64,000 nt of DNA from CAVRQM01 sp963732775 (GTDB lineage Bacteria; Pseudomonadota; Alphaproteobacteria; Acetobacterales; Acetobacteraceae). Under the pieces are notes generated by a model. The model did no database searches. It worked only from the letters and a program-made list of their open reading frames with translations, and was not told the origin of the DNA. The DNA is taken from assembly GCA_963732775.1 (NCBI GenBank), contig CAVTAR010000001.1, positions 2,232,001-2,296,000 on the forward strand. Direction: 5' to 3'. This document shows positions 26,219 through 35,493 of this stretch, piece by piece (position 1 is the stretch's first letter; each line of letters begins with the position of its first letter). The position numbers and the translations under genes were made by a program.

Positions 26219-27508
26219 ATGCCGGAAGACCGCAGCAGCCGGCGCGAGACCGTCGGCAGCCATCGCCTGCACCCCGAGACCATGATGCTGGGCTACGGCT
26301 ACGACCCGGCGCTGTCCGAGGGGTCGGTGAAGCCGCCGGTGTTCCTCACCTCCACCTTCGTCTTCCAGAGCGCCGAGGACGGGCGGGATTCGTTCGACTA
26401 CGTCGCAGGCCGCCGCGAGCCGCCAGACCGGCGCGCGGCGGGGCTCGTCTACTCGCGCTTCAACCACCCCAACAGCGAGATCCTGGAGGACCGGCTTGCC
26501 GTCTACGAGGGCGGCGAGGCGGCGCTCGCCTTCGCCTCGGGCATGGCGGCGATCACCACCACGCTGCTGGCGTATGCGCGGCCGGGCGACGTGGTGCTGC
26601 ACAGCCAGCCGCTGTACGGCGGCACGGAGACGCTGCTGGCCCGCACGCTGTCCGCCTGGTCCATCGGCGCCGAGGGTTTCCCCGACGGTCTCGACGCCGC
26701 CGGGATCGAGGCCGCCGCGGATCGCGCGATGGCACGTGGGCGGGTCAGCGTGGTGATGATCGAGACGCCGTCGAACCCACTCAACACGCTGGTCGACTTC
26801 GCGCTGGTGCGCGCCACGGCCGAGCGCATCGGCGAACGGCAAGGTGGATCGCCTCCGTTGGTGGTGTGCGACAATACGCTGCTGGGGCCGGTGTTCCAGT
26901 CGCCGCTCGTGCACGGCGTCGACGTCTCGGTGTACTCGCTGACCAAGTACGTGGGCGGCCATAGCGACCTGATCGCCGGTGCCGCGATCGGTTCCCGGGA
27001 AAGGCTGCGGCCGGTGCGCATGCTGCGCAATGCCATCGGCACACAACTCGACCCGCATACGTGCTGGATGCTGGGCCGCTCGCTGGAGACCGTCTCGCTG
27101 CGCATGCACCGCGCCCGCGACAACGCTCGCGCGGTCGCGGATTTCCTCGGCCAGCACGCGCGAGTAGCCGCCGTGTACGCGTTGGAGCACCTGCCGACGG
27201 GCAGCCGTGCCGCGGATGTGTTCGCCCGGCAATGCAGCGGCGGCGGTTCCACCTTCAGCGTCGAGATCGTGGGCGGTCAGGCCGAGGCGTTCCGCGTACT
27301 GAACGCGCTGCGCGTCTTCAAGCTCGCGGTCAGCCTCGGCGGCACGGAGTCGCTGGCGAGCCACCCGGCATCCACCACCCACTCCGGTGTGCCAGCCGAC
27401 GTGCGGGCGCGGGCGGGTGTGACGGACGGGTTGATCCGGCTGAGCATTGGCATTGAGCACCCGGACGATTTGGTGGCGGACCTGGTGCAGGCGCTGGGGG
27501 CGTTGTGA
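26219..27508 (+). CDS. Cystathionine gamma-synthase family PLP enzyme
   Basis: This 429-residue fold-type I PLP protein of the Cys/Met metabolism family has YSRFNHPNSEILEDRLAVYE, EAALAFASGMAAITTTLLA, VMIETPSNPLNTL, and the Schiff-base lysine in YSLTKYVGGHSD (K243). The C-terminal SLGGTESLASHPASTTHS is conserved. The family includes cystathionine gamma-synthase, gamma-lyase and methionine gamma-lyase; the exact reaction cannot be told. The proteins with FNHPN at the PLP phosphate site form a distinct subgroup of about this length. GGAG lies close before ATG 26219. Confidence 0.88.
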   Translation: MPEDRSSRRETVGSHRLHPETMMLGYGYDPALSEGSVKPPVFLTSTFVFQSAEDGRDSFDYVAGRREPPDRRAAGLVYSRFNHPNSEILEDRLAVYEGGEAALAFASGMAAITTTLLAYARPGDVVLHSQPLYGGTETLLARTLSAWSIGAEGFPDGLDAAGIEAAADRAMARGRVSVVMIETPSNPLNTLVDFALVRATAERIGERQGGSPPLVVCDNTLLGPVFQSPLVHGVDVSVYSLTKYVGGHSDLIAGAAIGSRERLRPVRMLRNAIGTQLDPHTCWMLGRSLETVSLRMHRARDNARAVADFLGQHARVAAVYALEHLPTGSRAADVFARQCSGGGSTFSVEIVGGQAEAFRVLNALRVFKLAVSLGGTESLASHPASTTHSGVPADVRARAGVTDGLIRLSIGIEHPDDLVADLVQALGAL

Positions 27509-27626
27509 CGAACATGGCCCACAGAACGCAGGGACACAAAACCTGCGATAATCGGCTCGACGCCTGCTTGGCATTGCTCCGCGTCTGGCGCAGCATTCGC
27601 GGCGACACGAACAGCAGGGGAACGCC

Positions 27627-28895
27627 ATGCGTCTTTCAGCTCTCACCGTAGCGGCTTCGGCATGGCTGTTTCTATCCCCCGCCGCCCGCGCCGACACCAA
27701 GCTCCAACTCGTGGAGGTCATCACCAGCCCCGAGCGGACTGAGATACTGAAGAAACAAGTCACCGCCTTCGAGGCCGCCAACCCGGGCACCACGGTCGAC
27801 ATCGTCTCGCTGCCCTGGGGTCAGGCGTTCGAGAAGCTGCTGACCATGGTGCAGGGCGGCAACCGCCCCGACGTGGTGGAGATGCCGGAGCGGTGGCTGT
27901 CGCTCTACGCCAACCACAACGAACTGGAGAGCCTGGAGCCATGGCTCGCGAAGTGGGACGAGACGGCGCAGCTCACTGACCGCACGCTGCAGTTCGCCCG
28001 CTCGGCAAAGAACACGGCCTACATGATCCCGTACGGCTTCTACATCCGCGCCCTGTTCTACAATAAGAAGCTGTTCCAGCAGGCCGGCATCGACGGACCG
28101 CCGGCGACCATGGACGATTTCATGAGCGACGCCGGGAAGGTATCGAAGCTCGACGGCAAGTACGGCTACTGCCTGCGCGGCGCCAAGGGCGGGTTCGGCG
28201 GCTGGCAGATGTTCATTGCAGCCGAGAACGGCACCGGGGCCTGGTTCACTTCCGACGGGCGCAGCACCTTCGATCAGCCGGGCGCCATCGCCGGGATGCA
28301 GTTCATGACCGACCTCTACCAGAAGGGCTATGCGCCGAAGGACGCGGTGAACTGGGGCTTCAACGAGATCGTCGCGGGTTTCTATTCCGGCACGTGCGCG
28401 ATGCTCGACCAGGACCCGGACGCGCTGATCGCGGTTGCCCAGCGCATGGACCGCGCCGATTTTGCCGTCGCCCCGCTGCCGCTCGGGCCCTCTGGCAAGG
28501 CCTATCCCACCATCGGCTACTCCGGCTGGGCGATGTTTCACGCGAGTGCGGACAAGGAGGCCTCGTGGAAGCTCATCGCCTGGCTGTCGAACGCCGCCAA
28601 CAACCTCGACTGGTCGAAGTTCGTCGGTGTCATCCCGACCCACAAGGGCGCGGACCGCGACGCCTTCTTCCAGGGCGACGCTTATGCCGGCTGGTTCAAG
28701 GAGCTGAACGATCCGCGCTGGCAGCTCACCCCGGTGCCGTCGGAACTCGAGAAGCTCGGCTACTTCTACGACGTGCTGGCGATCCCGACCGCGCAGCAGA
28801 TGCTGCTCGGCCGCCGCACCCCGGCCGACGTCGCTGCGCAGTGGGCAAAGTTCCTGACCGACGCCGAGCAGGAGGCGCGGGCAGCGAAGCCCTGA
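27627..28895 (+). CDS. ABC transporter sugar-type substrate-binding protein, orphan
   Basis: This 422-residue periplasmic binding protein has a signal peptide ending near SPAARADTK. The mature part is of the extracellular solute-binding family 1 (MalE-like): FEAANPGTTVDIVSLPWGQ, NRPDVVEMPERWLSLYA, PYGFYIRALFYNKKLF and the late GYSGWAMFHASADKEASWKL. A glycerol-phosphate, oligosaccharide or similar ligand is likely. There are no permease or ATPase genes beside it, which is unusual for this class. AGGGGAA precedes ATG 27627. It converges on the SDR with 6 bases between stops. Confidence 0.88.
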   Translation: MRLSALTVAASAWLFLSPAARADTKLQLVEVITSPERTEILKKQVTAFEAANPGTTVDIVSLPWGQAFEKLLTMVQGGNRPDVVEMPERWLSLYANHNELESLEPWLAKWDETAQLTDRTLQFARSAKNTAYMIPYGFYIRALFYNKKLFQQAGIDGPPATMDDFMSDAGKVSKLDGKYGYCLRGAKGGFGGWQMFIAAENGTGAWFTSDGRSTFDQPGAIAGMQFMTDLYQKGYAPKDAVNWGFNEIVAGFYSGTCAMLDQDPDALIAVAQRMDRADFAVAPLPLGPSGKAYPTIGYSGWAMFHASADKEASWKLIAWLSNAANNLDWSKFVGVIPTHKGADRDAFFQGDAYAGWFKELNDPRWQLTPVPSELEKLGYFYDVLAIPTAQQMLLGRRTPADVAAQWAKFLTDAEQEARAAKP

Positions 28896-28901
28896 GCCGC
28901 G

Positions 28902-29976
28902 TCAGATGTCCTTGGCGCTGTCGCCGCCGGTCACTTCGTATTCGGCGCCCGTGACCATGGCGGCCGCATCGGACGCCAGGAACACCGCCGCGGGCGAGAT
29001 GTCGTCCGGCTGCAGCCAGCCCACCTTCAGCGCAACGGTGGGTGCCCGAACGTCCCAGGCTTGCTGCGGCGTCGGGTGCTCCGGCGGCTTCTGGCCGGTC
29101 TCGGCCATGCTCTCGCTGAGCCGCTTTTCGTAGCGCGTCAGCGGCGTGTCGACGAAGTCCGGGAATCAGGGCGTTCACCGTGATGCCATACTGGCCAAAC
29201 TCGAGGGCGGCTGACTTCATCAGCCCGATGATACCCCATTTCGACGCCGAGTAGCTCGCTCCGTCCTTCGTGCCGTGCTTACCCTGCATGGACGACAGCA
29301 CGATGATGCGGCCGTAGTTTCGCGCAACAAGCTTTGGCGCGAACGCCCGGATGGTGTTGGCGGTGCCGTTCAGGTTGTTGTCGATCAGGTCGCGCCAATC
29401 GCTGTCCTGCATCTGCAGCAGCGGCATCCATCGCTGGATGGCGGCGTTGGCCACCACCACATCGATCTTGCCGAACTGCGCCACCGTCTGATCGGCGACC
29501 TGACGCAGTGCCGCGATGTCGCGGATGTCGGCGCGCATCGCCGCACCCCGACGCCCATACGCTTCGATCTGGCGCACCGTCTCAGTCATGTCGTCCGGGG
29601 TCGCGGGTTTGGCGTCCGAGGCCGGGCTCACCGGGCCGGCGATGTCGACGACCACCACATCCGCACCGTTCGCCGCCATCTCGACGGCGATCGCCCGGCC
29701 AATTCCGCGTGCCGCGCCGGTGACGACCGCGACCTTGCCCGCCAGCATCGAACCACGTCCCGGACGCACCGGCCCGGCGCTGCGGTCAGCGGGTGGCTCA
29801 GGCATCGACGACCCGTTCAGCACGCGCGGCTCCGTATCGGTGCGGCTCTGCGCCGCAGCGGCGCCAGACATCGCCATGCCGGCGACGACGCCACTGCCCA
29901 GCACGAGCGCCCGGCGGACCGGATCATGCCGGGCCGGTGCCGTGGCCGCCTCCGGAATATCGCGATCATCTGGCAT
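28902..29976 (-). CDS. SDR oxidoreductase with Tat-like leader (one frameshift)
   Basis: AAGGAG before ATG 29976 starts a protein of about 357 residues. The first 45 residues look like a Tat leader (VRRALVLGSGVVAGMAMSG, then an AAAAQ site). The SDR fold follows: GKVAVVTGAARGIGRAIAVE, VVVANAAIQRW, and the catalytic SYSASKWGIIGLMKSA. After VNALIP an extra base near 29165 moves the reading to the frame ending VTGAEYEVTGGDSAKDI. The family oxidises or reduces alcohols and ketones with NAD(P). A Tat leader on an SDR is odd because NAD(P) is scarce in the periplasm. Confidence 0.85.
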
Positions 29977-30119
29977 GCTGGTCTCCTTGGCCCCAATCCT
30001 GCCCAACGCGCGATGGGGGCGACCTGAGCAGACCACACGCGCTCGTGCGGTATCTGCCGGGACGCCAGCAGCCCAGGCGCATGGGCCGTGGCAAGGCGCG
30101 CCGGCGATTGCGGCTCTCT

Positions 30120-30140
30120 GGCCCGCTCTCGCGGCGGGCC
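30120..30140 (-). terminator. Hairpin after the glc-TPR operon
   Basis: GGCCCGC and GCGGGCC form a 7-base perfect stem with a 7-base loop. On the minus strand it begins five bases after the TPR stop at 30145. There is no T-run. Confidence 0.4.
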
Positions 30141-30144
30141 GCGC

Positions 30145-30753
30145 TCAGGTCGCCTCGCCCACGGCGTTGCGGCGGAGCAGGTTCAGGCGCTGCTGGCCGT
30201 CCGGCGTCTTCGGGCTGATGGCCAGCGCGCCCTGCCATGCCCTCAGCGCTGTCTTCCAGTCATGCCGCGCCTCGGCGACCTGCGACAGGATGCGCAGCGC
30301 GTCGAAATGCCGCGGCTCGCGTTGCAGCGCGGCCGCCGCGTCGAGGGCCGCCCCGTGGTACTCGCCGGCCGCGAGGTGGGCGGCGGCGCGGTCGCCATAG
30401 GCTTCGGCGTAGTCGGGCTCGAGATCGAGCGCCGCATCGAACTCGTCAATGGCCGACCCGGCGGCGGCGGTATTCTGGATTGCCATCACGCCGCTCTCGA
30501 GGAGCAGCTTCGCCGCCGGCGACCCGGCGCTGCGCCACTGCTCGTGGATGCGCAACTCCAGCATTTGTGCTGCGCGCTCGTCGGGCGCGGTCTGCAACTC
30601 GGCGAGCAGGCGGTCTAGCACCGGGTTCGGTGGCGCGGCGGCCTGGATTGGCGAGGCGAGCAGCAACGACATGATCGCGCACCCCGCGCCGACACGCCGC
30701 GTCCCAAGAAAGCTCGGAGGGCCGGCCCAGGCCCAGAACCCCCGCGCCGTCAT
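30145..30753 (-). CDS. Exported TPR-repeat protein
   Basis: This 202-residue protein has a long N-terminal signal (core CAIMSLLLASPIQAAAPP). TPR-like helices follow, such as AIDEFDAALDLEPDYAEAYG, then DRAAAHLAAGEYHGAALDAA and DWKTALRAWQGALAISP. It has no enzymatic motif and is probably a periplasmic protein-interaction module. ATG 30753 overlaps the glcF stop (ATGA), so it is translated as the last gene of the glycolate oxidase operon. Why a TPR protein is coupled there is unknown. Confidence 0.85.
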   Translation of the reverse strand: MTARGFWAWAGPPSFLGTRRVGAGCAIMSLLLASPIQAAAPPNPVLDRLLAELQTAPDERAAQMLELRIHEQWRSAGSPAAKLLLESGVMAIQNTAAAGSAIDEFDAALDLEPDYAEAYGDRAAAHLAAGEYHGAALDAAAALQREPRHFDALRILSQVAEARHDWKTALRAWQGALAISPKTPDGQQRLNLLRRNAVGEAT

Positions 30754-32085
30754 GAACGGCCTCTTGGCACCAGCGCGACCGCCGCCGGCTCCGGCCCGCC
30801 CGCCATCCAGTCAAGCAGCTGCACGGTATGCACCACGGGCAGCCCGCCGCCGGCCAGTTGCGTCAAGCAGCCGATATTGCCCGCCGCCACCAGGTCCGGC
30901 GCAGTGACCCGCAGGTTGTCCAGTTTGCGCTCGCGCAGCCGGCCGGCGATGTCGGGCTGCAGCAGGTTGTAGGTGCCGGCCGAGCCGCAGCAGATATGCG
31001 GCTCGCGCGGTTCCACCACCTCGAACCCCGCCGCGCGCAGCAATGATTTCGGCTCGGCCGTCACCTGCTGACCGTGTTGCAGGCTGCACGCCGAATGGTA
31101 GGCGACCCGCAGGCCCGGACCCTCGCGGGTCGGCGCGTAGCCTATCCTGGTGAGGTATTCGCTGACGTCGCAGGCCAGCGCCGAGACGCGCTCGGCCGCG
31201 GCGCGCTCCGGCGCCTCACGGAACATGAAAGCGTAGTCCTTCACGGTGGTCCCGCACCCTGACGTGTTCACCACGATCGCGTCGAGCCCCTCGCGGTCCG
31301 CCTCTCGCGTCCAAGCCGCGATGTTCTCGCGCGCCGACCGCATGGCGGGCGCGTGGTGGCCGAGATGGTGCGTGAGAGCCCCGCAGCAGCCGGCTCCGCG
31401 CGCGACGACGACGTCGACGCCGAGGCGGGTCAGCAGCCGGACGGTGGCGGCGTTGATCTCCGGGTCGAGCACGGTCTGCGCGCACCCGGTCAGCAGCGCC
31501 ACTCGCCCGCGCCGCCCCCCCTGCATCCGATGGACCTGCGCCCGATGTACCTGCGGCGATTGCACCGGGTTCGCGGGCGGCAGCCGCGCCGGCGCCAGGG
31601 CCAGCATCGCTCGCAGTCGCCGCCATGGCAGCGTACCTGTGCGGCACCAGCCGCGCGAGCGGCCGCACCAGCCGCGCGCCCGCCAGAGCAAGCCGCATCC
31701 GCCCCGGATACGGCAGCACCAGCGCCAGCGTGCGGCGCAGCAGGCGTTCGTGCCAGGGACGGCGGTAGGTCCGCTCGATGTAGGTCCGCGCGTGATCGAC
31801 CAGGTGCATGTAGTTCACGCCCGATGGGCAGGTCGTCATGCACGACAGGCATGACAGGCAGCGATCGACGTGGCGCACGACCTCCTCGGTCGCGGGCCGC
31901 CCGCTCTCCAGCATGTCCTTGATGAGGTAAATGCGTCCGCGTGGGGAATCGAGTTCGTCGCCCAGCAACAGGAAGGTCGGGCAGGTCGCGGTGCACATCC
32001 CGCAATGCACGCAGGTGCGCAGCACGCGGTTGGACGATGCGGTGTCCGGGTCGCGCAGTTGCTCGGCGGTGAAGCTGGTCTGCAT
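30750..32085 (-). CDS. glcF: Glycolate oxidase iron-sulfur subunit (one frameshift)
   Basis: GlcF passes electrons from the GlcDE flavin core to the membrane. Two 4Fe-4S motifs are seen: CVHCGMCTATCP and CLSCLSCMTTCPSGV. The C-terminal CCG domains follow (VVARGAGCCGALTHHLGHHA, then HICCGSAGTYNLLQPDIAG). An indel near 31615 joins the frame of the Fe-S half to the frame from RAMLALAPARLPP on. The start is ATG 32085, six bases after the glcE stop. The length of about 445 residues is slightly above the usual 410-430. Confidence 0.92.
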
Positions 32086-32091
32086 GGCTTG

Positions 32092-33297
32092 CTATACGCC
32101 TGCAAACATTCGCCCGGGATTGAGAATGCCGTCGGGATCGAACGCCCCCTTCACCCGGCGCGTGATGGCGGCGAGCGGCCCGGGCTCGGGCGGCAGCACG
32201 TCCACGGCAGCGCGCAGCGCGTCCGGTGCCCGAAGCAGCAGCCAGGTGCCCCCGGCGGCGCGGGCCGCTCGCATCACGGCGGCCTGCGCCTCGGCGGTTG
32301 CGGGAGCGGCGAGCCATATCAGGCCACCGCCCCAATCCAGAAACCAGCGCGCCTCGACCGCCTGTGTCACTTGCGCCACCACCTCGGCCCCCTTCGACGG
32401 CCGGACGGAAACACGCCAAATCGCGCCCTCGGCCCCGGCCAGCGGTGTGGCGTCGCGCACCGCGCACCACACTGCGCGGCTCTCGGAATCGCTCAGGATG
32501 TCGGCGCGGCCGAACTCGGCCGTGTCGTCGCGCAAGCGCACCGTGCGGTATTCCACCGACGTCGCGAAATCCTCGATGCGCGCGATCGCGGCCGAGGCGC
32601 TCGCGCTCCCGAGTTCCGGCACGAGGGCGGCCGCCTCCGCCGGCAGGTAGGCCGCACCCGACACCGCGAAGGGGGAGCCCAGGGCGGCGGACAGTGCCGC
32701 GATGGCGCGGACCGGATCGAGCCCGCGCCACACCAGCGTGCCGACCCGCTCCGGCGCCGGAAGCACTTTCAGCGTGACCTCGGTCAGCACGGCGAGCGTG
32801 CCGTGGCTGCCAGTCAGCAGTTTGCAAAGATCAAGGCCGGTCACATTCTTGAGCACGCGCCCGCCGGAGCCGATCGCCTCAGCCCGGCCATTCACGGCGC
32901 GCACGCCCATGACGTGGTCGCGCGTCGCCCCCCAGGCGACCCGTCGCGGGCCGGACAGGTTTGTCGCGACCACGCCGCCCAGCGTCTGTGCTGCCCGTGC
33001 CGTTCCGAATAGCGCTGAAAAATCAGGCGGTTCGGCGATGATCTGCTGTCCACGCGCGAGTACGTTCGCCTCGATGTCTGCCATGGGCGTACCGGCGCGG
33101 GCGGCAATGACGAGTTCGTTCGGCGAGTACAGCGTGACCCCGCACAGTGCCCGCGTCGACAGCGTCCTTGCGGCCTGCACCGGCCGAAGCATCGCGGCCT
33201 TGGTGCCGGCACCGCACACCAGCACCGGCTCGCGAGCCGCGCGCGCCGCCGCGATGGCCGCGACCACCCCCGCCTCGTCGCTCGGCGCCTCGTTCAA
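32092..33297 (-). CDS. glcE: Glycolate oxidase FAD-binding subunit
   Basis: This 401-residue FAD-linked subunit has the FAD motif around AAQTLGGVVATNLSGPRR, then GRVLKNVTGLDLCKLLTGSH and TLAVLTEVTLKVLP. The C-terminus ends VKGAFDPDGILNPGRMFAG, the family end motif. The most likely start is TTG 33297 (LNEAPSDEAG), overlapping the glcD stop (TTGA). No ATG or GTG suits, and this fits the overlapping style of the region. It acts with GlcD and GlcF to oxidise glycolate to glyoxylate. Confidence 0.9.
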   Translation of the reverse strand: MNEAPSDEAGVVAAIAAARAAREPVLVCGAGTKAAMLRPVQAARTLSTRALCGVTLYSPNELVIAARAGTPMADIEANVLARGQQIIAEPPDFSALFGTARAAQTLGGVVATNLSGPRRVAWGATRDHVMGVRAVNGRAEAIGSGGRVLKNVTGLDLCKLLTGSHGTLAVLTEVTLKVLPAPERVGTLVWRGLDPVRAIAALSAALGSPFAVSGAAYLPAEAAALVPELGSASASAAIARIEDFATSVEYRTVRLRDDTAEFGRADILSDSESRAVWCAVRDATPLAGAEGAIWRVSVRPSKGAEVVAQVTQAVEARWFLDWGGGLIWLAAPATAEAQAAVMRAARAAGGTWLLLRAPDALRAAVDVLPPEPGPLAAITRRVKGAFDPDGILNPGRMFAGV

Positions 33298-34721
33298 GCG
33301 GCTTCCAGGAGCGGGAACACCTTGCTCGGGTTCAGCAGCCAGCCCGGGTCGAACGCCTCCTTGACGCGCCGCTGCTGCTCGAGCTCCACCGGAGTGAACT
33401 GCACGCCCATCAGGTCGCGCTTTTCCACCCCCACGCCGTGCTCGCCGGTGAGGCACCCGCCGACCTCCACGCACAGCCGCAAGATGTCGGCGCCAAACTT
33501 TTCCGCGCGTGCGAAGCTGTCAGGGTCGTTGGCGTCGAACATGATGAGCGGATGCAGGTTGCCGTCGCCGGCGTGAAAGATGTTGGCGACTTTCAGGTCG
33601 CATGCCTCGCTCATCTGCTTGATGCGGTGGAGCACCTCGGGCAGCCGACCGGTGGGGATCGTGCCGTCCATGCAGAGGTAGTCCGGGCTGATCCGGCCCA
33701 CCGCACCGAACGCGCCCTTGCGCCCTTTCCAAATCGCCGCACTCTCCTCGGCCGATTGCGACACCCGCAGGCTGATCGGCTCAAACGGCTCACAGAGGCG
33801 CTTGATCCGGTCGAGCAGCGCGTCCTGCTCGGCGACGCTGCCCTCCACCTCGATGATGAGCATGGCCTCGGCGTCGAGCGGGTAGCCGGCATGGGCGAAC
33901 GCCTCGCAGGCATGGATCGCCGGCCGATCCATGAACTCCAATGCCACCGGGATGATGCCGGACGAGATGATGGCGTCGACGCAGGCGCCCGCCACCTCGT
34001 TGGAGCGGAACGCGGCCAGCATCGCCCGCGCACCTTCCGGCGCGCGCAGGATCCGCACCGTCACCTCGGTGACGATCGCGAGCTGCCCCTCGCTGCCGGT
34101 GAGCAGACCGAGCCAGTCGTAGCCGGCCGCATCAAGGTGGTCGCCGCCGAGGTCGATGACCTCGCCATCGATGGTGACAAGTTTCAATCCCAGCATGTTG
34201 TTGGCCGTCACCCCGTAACGCAGGCAGTGCGCGCCGCCGGAGTTCATGCCGACATTGCCACCGATCATGCAGGCGAGCTGGCTCGACGGGTCGGGGGCGT
34301 AGAAGAACCCGCGCGGCGCCACAGCCTGGGTGATGCCGATGTTGGTGACACCTGCCTGCACGGTCGCGCAGCGGTCCGCGTAGTCGATGGCGAGGATGCG
34401 GCTCATGCGCATCATGCCGACCACGACGCTGTCGGCCATCGGCAGCGCGCCGCCGGACAGGCTCGTGCCGGCGCCACGCGGGACCACGCGCACGCCCTCG
34501 CGATGCAGGAAGGCGAGCACGGCGGCCACCTGCTCAGTGGTCTCGGGAAGAGCCACGGCAAGCGGCGGCTGGCGGTAGGCCGCGAGGCCATCGGTCTCGT
34601 AGGGTTTCAGCCGCAGCGGCTCCGCGATCACCCCGCTGGCTGGCAGCAGTGCGCGCAAGCCGGCGACGATGGCGTCGCGGCGGGCCAGCACGTCGGCTTT
34701 TGGTCGCGGCTGCGCGATCAT
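33294..34721 (-). CDS. glcD: Glycolate oxidase subunit GlcD
   Basis: This 475-residue FAD-linked oxidase has the PP-loop VVPRGAGTSLSGGALP, IGGNVGMNSGGAHCLRYG, LTGSEGQLAIVTEVTVRI, and the catalytic-site segments FHAGDGNLHPLI and GGCLTGEHGVGVEKRDLM. It carries the active site for glycolate or D-lactate-type 2-hydroxyacids. ATG 34721 with a G-rich stretch upstream is chosen over a longer start at 34775. It is first in glcD-glcE-glcF-TPR; a glcC-type regulator and malate synthase are not next to it. Confidence 0.95.
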   Translation of the reverse strand: MIAQPRPKADVLARRDAIVAGLRALLPASGVIAEPLRLKPYETDGLAAYRQPPLAVALPETTEQVAAVLAFLHREGVRVVPRGAGTSLSGGALPMADSVVVGMMRMSRILAIDYADRCATVQAGVTNIGITQAVAPRGFFYAPDPSSQLACMIGGNVGMNSGGAHCLRYGVTANNMLGLKLVTIDGEVIDLGGDHLDAAGYDWLGLLTGSEGQLAIVTEVTVRILRAPEGARAMLAAFRSNEVAGACVDAIISSGIIPVALEFMDRPAIHACEAFAHAGYPLDAEAMLIIEVEGSVAEQDALLDRIKRLCEPFEPISLRVSQSAEESAAIWKGRKGAFGAVGRISPDYLCMDGTIPTGRLPEVLHRIKQMSEACDLKVANIFHAGDGNLHPLIMFDANDPDSFARAEKFGADILRLCVEVGGCLTGEHGVGVEKRDLMGVQFTPVELEQQRRVKEAFDPGWLLNPSKVFPLLEAA

Positions 34722-34775
34722 TGTTCGCCCCCCAAGGCTATCCGGGGAAATGGGCGCGGGGCGCGCCGGCGGCAA

Positions 34776-34901
34776 CTAGCCCTGGCGGGCTTTCATGCGC
34801 GGGTTCTTCTTGTTGATGACGTAGACGCGCCCGCGACGGCGCACAACGCGGCAGTTCTTGTCGCGAGTCTTGGCCGAGCGGAGGCTGTTGCGGATTTTCA
34901 C
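34776..34901 (-). CDS. rpmJ: 50S ribosomal protein bL36
   Basis: This 41-residue protein begins KIRNSLRSAKTRDKNCRVV and ends RVYVINKKNPRMKARQG. It has one Cys and lacks the zinc-binding Cys/His set, as is normal for the alphaproteobacterial C-minus form. The start is GTG 34901 with AGGAC upstream. It stands alone between glcD and a divergent membrane-protein gene. Confidence 0.95.
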   Translation of the reverse strand: MKIRNSLRSAKTRDKNCRVVRRRGRVYVINKKNPRMKARQG

Positions 34902-34997
34902 GGCGGGAGTCCTGAGGCTGGCAGTTCTGGCGCGGGCGTGCGAAGGCGCGGGTTAGTCGGGCGGGCCAGTGCTGTCAACGCCCGCGATGGAGACGAG

Positions 34998-35462
34998 ATG
35001 GACACGCACATCGCCCACCCAAGTCCGGCCGGCGTCACGAGCGCCGGGCCGAACCTGAGCTGGCTCGGGTTCCTGCTGGTAGCGTTCGCGACCGTGGGGC
35101 TGATGGGCCTGTTCGCGACCTTCGCAGCTCCCCTGCCTCTGGAGCGCGAGGCAGCGCGCGAGACCGCGCTGGACGCGGTTCTCGTGGCATCGCAAGCCCC
35201 GGACGCCGCGCCCGCGCTGGAGCGGCTGCGCCCTGAGCTGGACGACAGCGCCGCCGCGATCCTGCCGGTTGCGCCGGACATCACGCACGCCGACATCGTG
35301 CGACGGGTCGCCACCGAGCGCACCGCGATGCGCGCGCGGTTTGCGCACGAGGCGTCGGTGGTGACGTTCCGTCTGCGCTGGCTGGTGTGCATCGTGACCG
35401 CGATGGCCGCAGCGTTCGGCGCGGCATGCTACTTTGCCGGCCGGCGAGCGGTGGCAGACTGA
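34998..35462 (+). CDS. Small membrane protein with two spans, unknown function
   Basis: This 154-residue protein has an N-terminal helix at about 22-43 (WLGFLLVAFATVGLMGLFAT), a soluble middle rich in Ala and acid/base residues (about 47-118, with DITHADIVRRVATERTAMR), and a C-terminal helix at about 126-147 (LRWLVCIVTAMAAAFGAACY). The topology suggests a periplasmic loop domain held by two spans. I recognise no family. It is 31 bases upstream of a second membrane-protein gene, which precedes an EAL protein; all are on plus. Confidence 0.6.
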   Translation: MDTHIAHPSPAGVTSAGPNLSWLGFLLVAFATVGLMGLFATFAAPLPLEREAARETALDAVLVASQAPDAAPALERLRPELDDSAAAILPVAPDITHADIVRRVATERTAMRARFAHEASVVTFRLRWLVCIVTAMAAAFGAACYFAGRRAVAD

Positions 35463-35493
35463 CGCCCGACCAGAGGACAGAGGAGGCGTGACG

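Noticed and set aside
25151..27802. 883-residue open frame antisense to the nucleoside phosphorylase and PLP enzyme
   Set aside because: It has shadow-like composition and crosses two well-supported plus-strand genes.
33147..34997. Long plus-strand open frame across glcE/glcD and rpmJ
   Set aside because: It is antisense to glcD and rpmJ. Only its last part, from ATG 34998, is a plausible protein.
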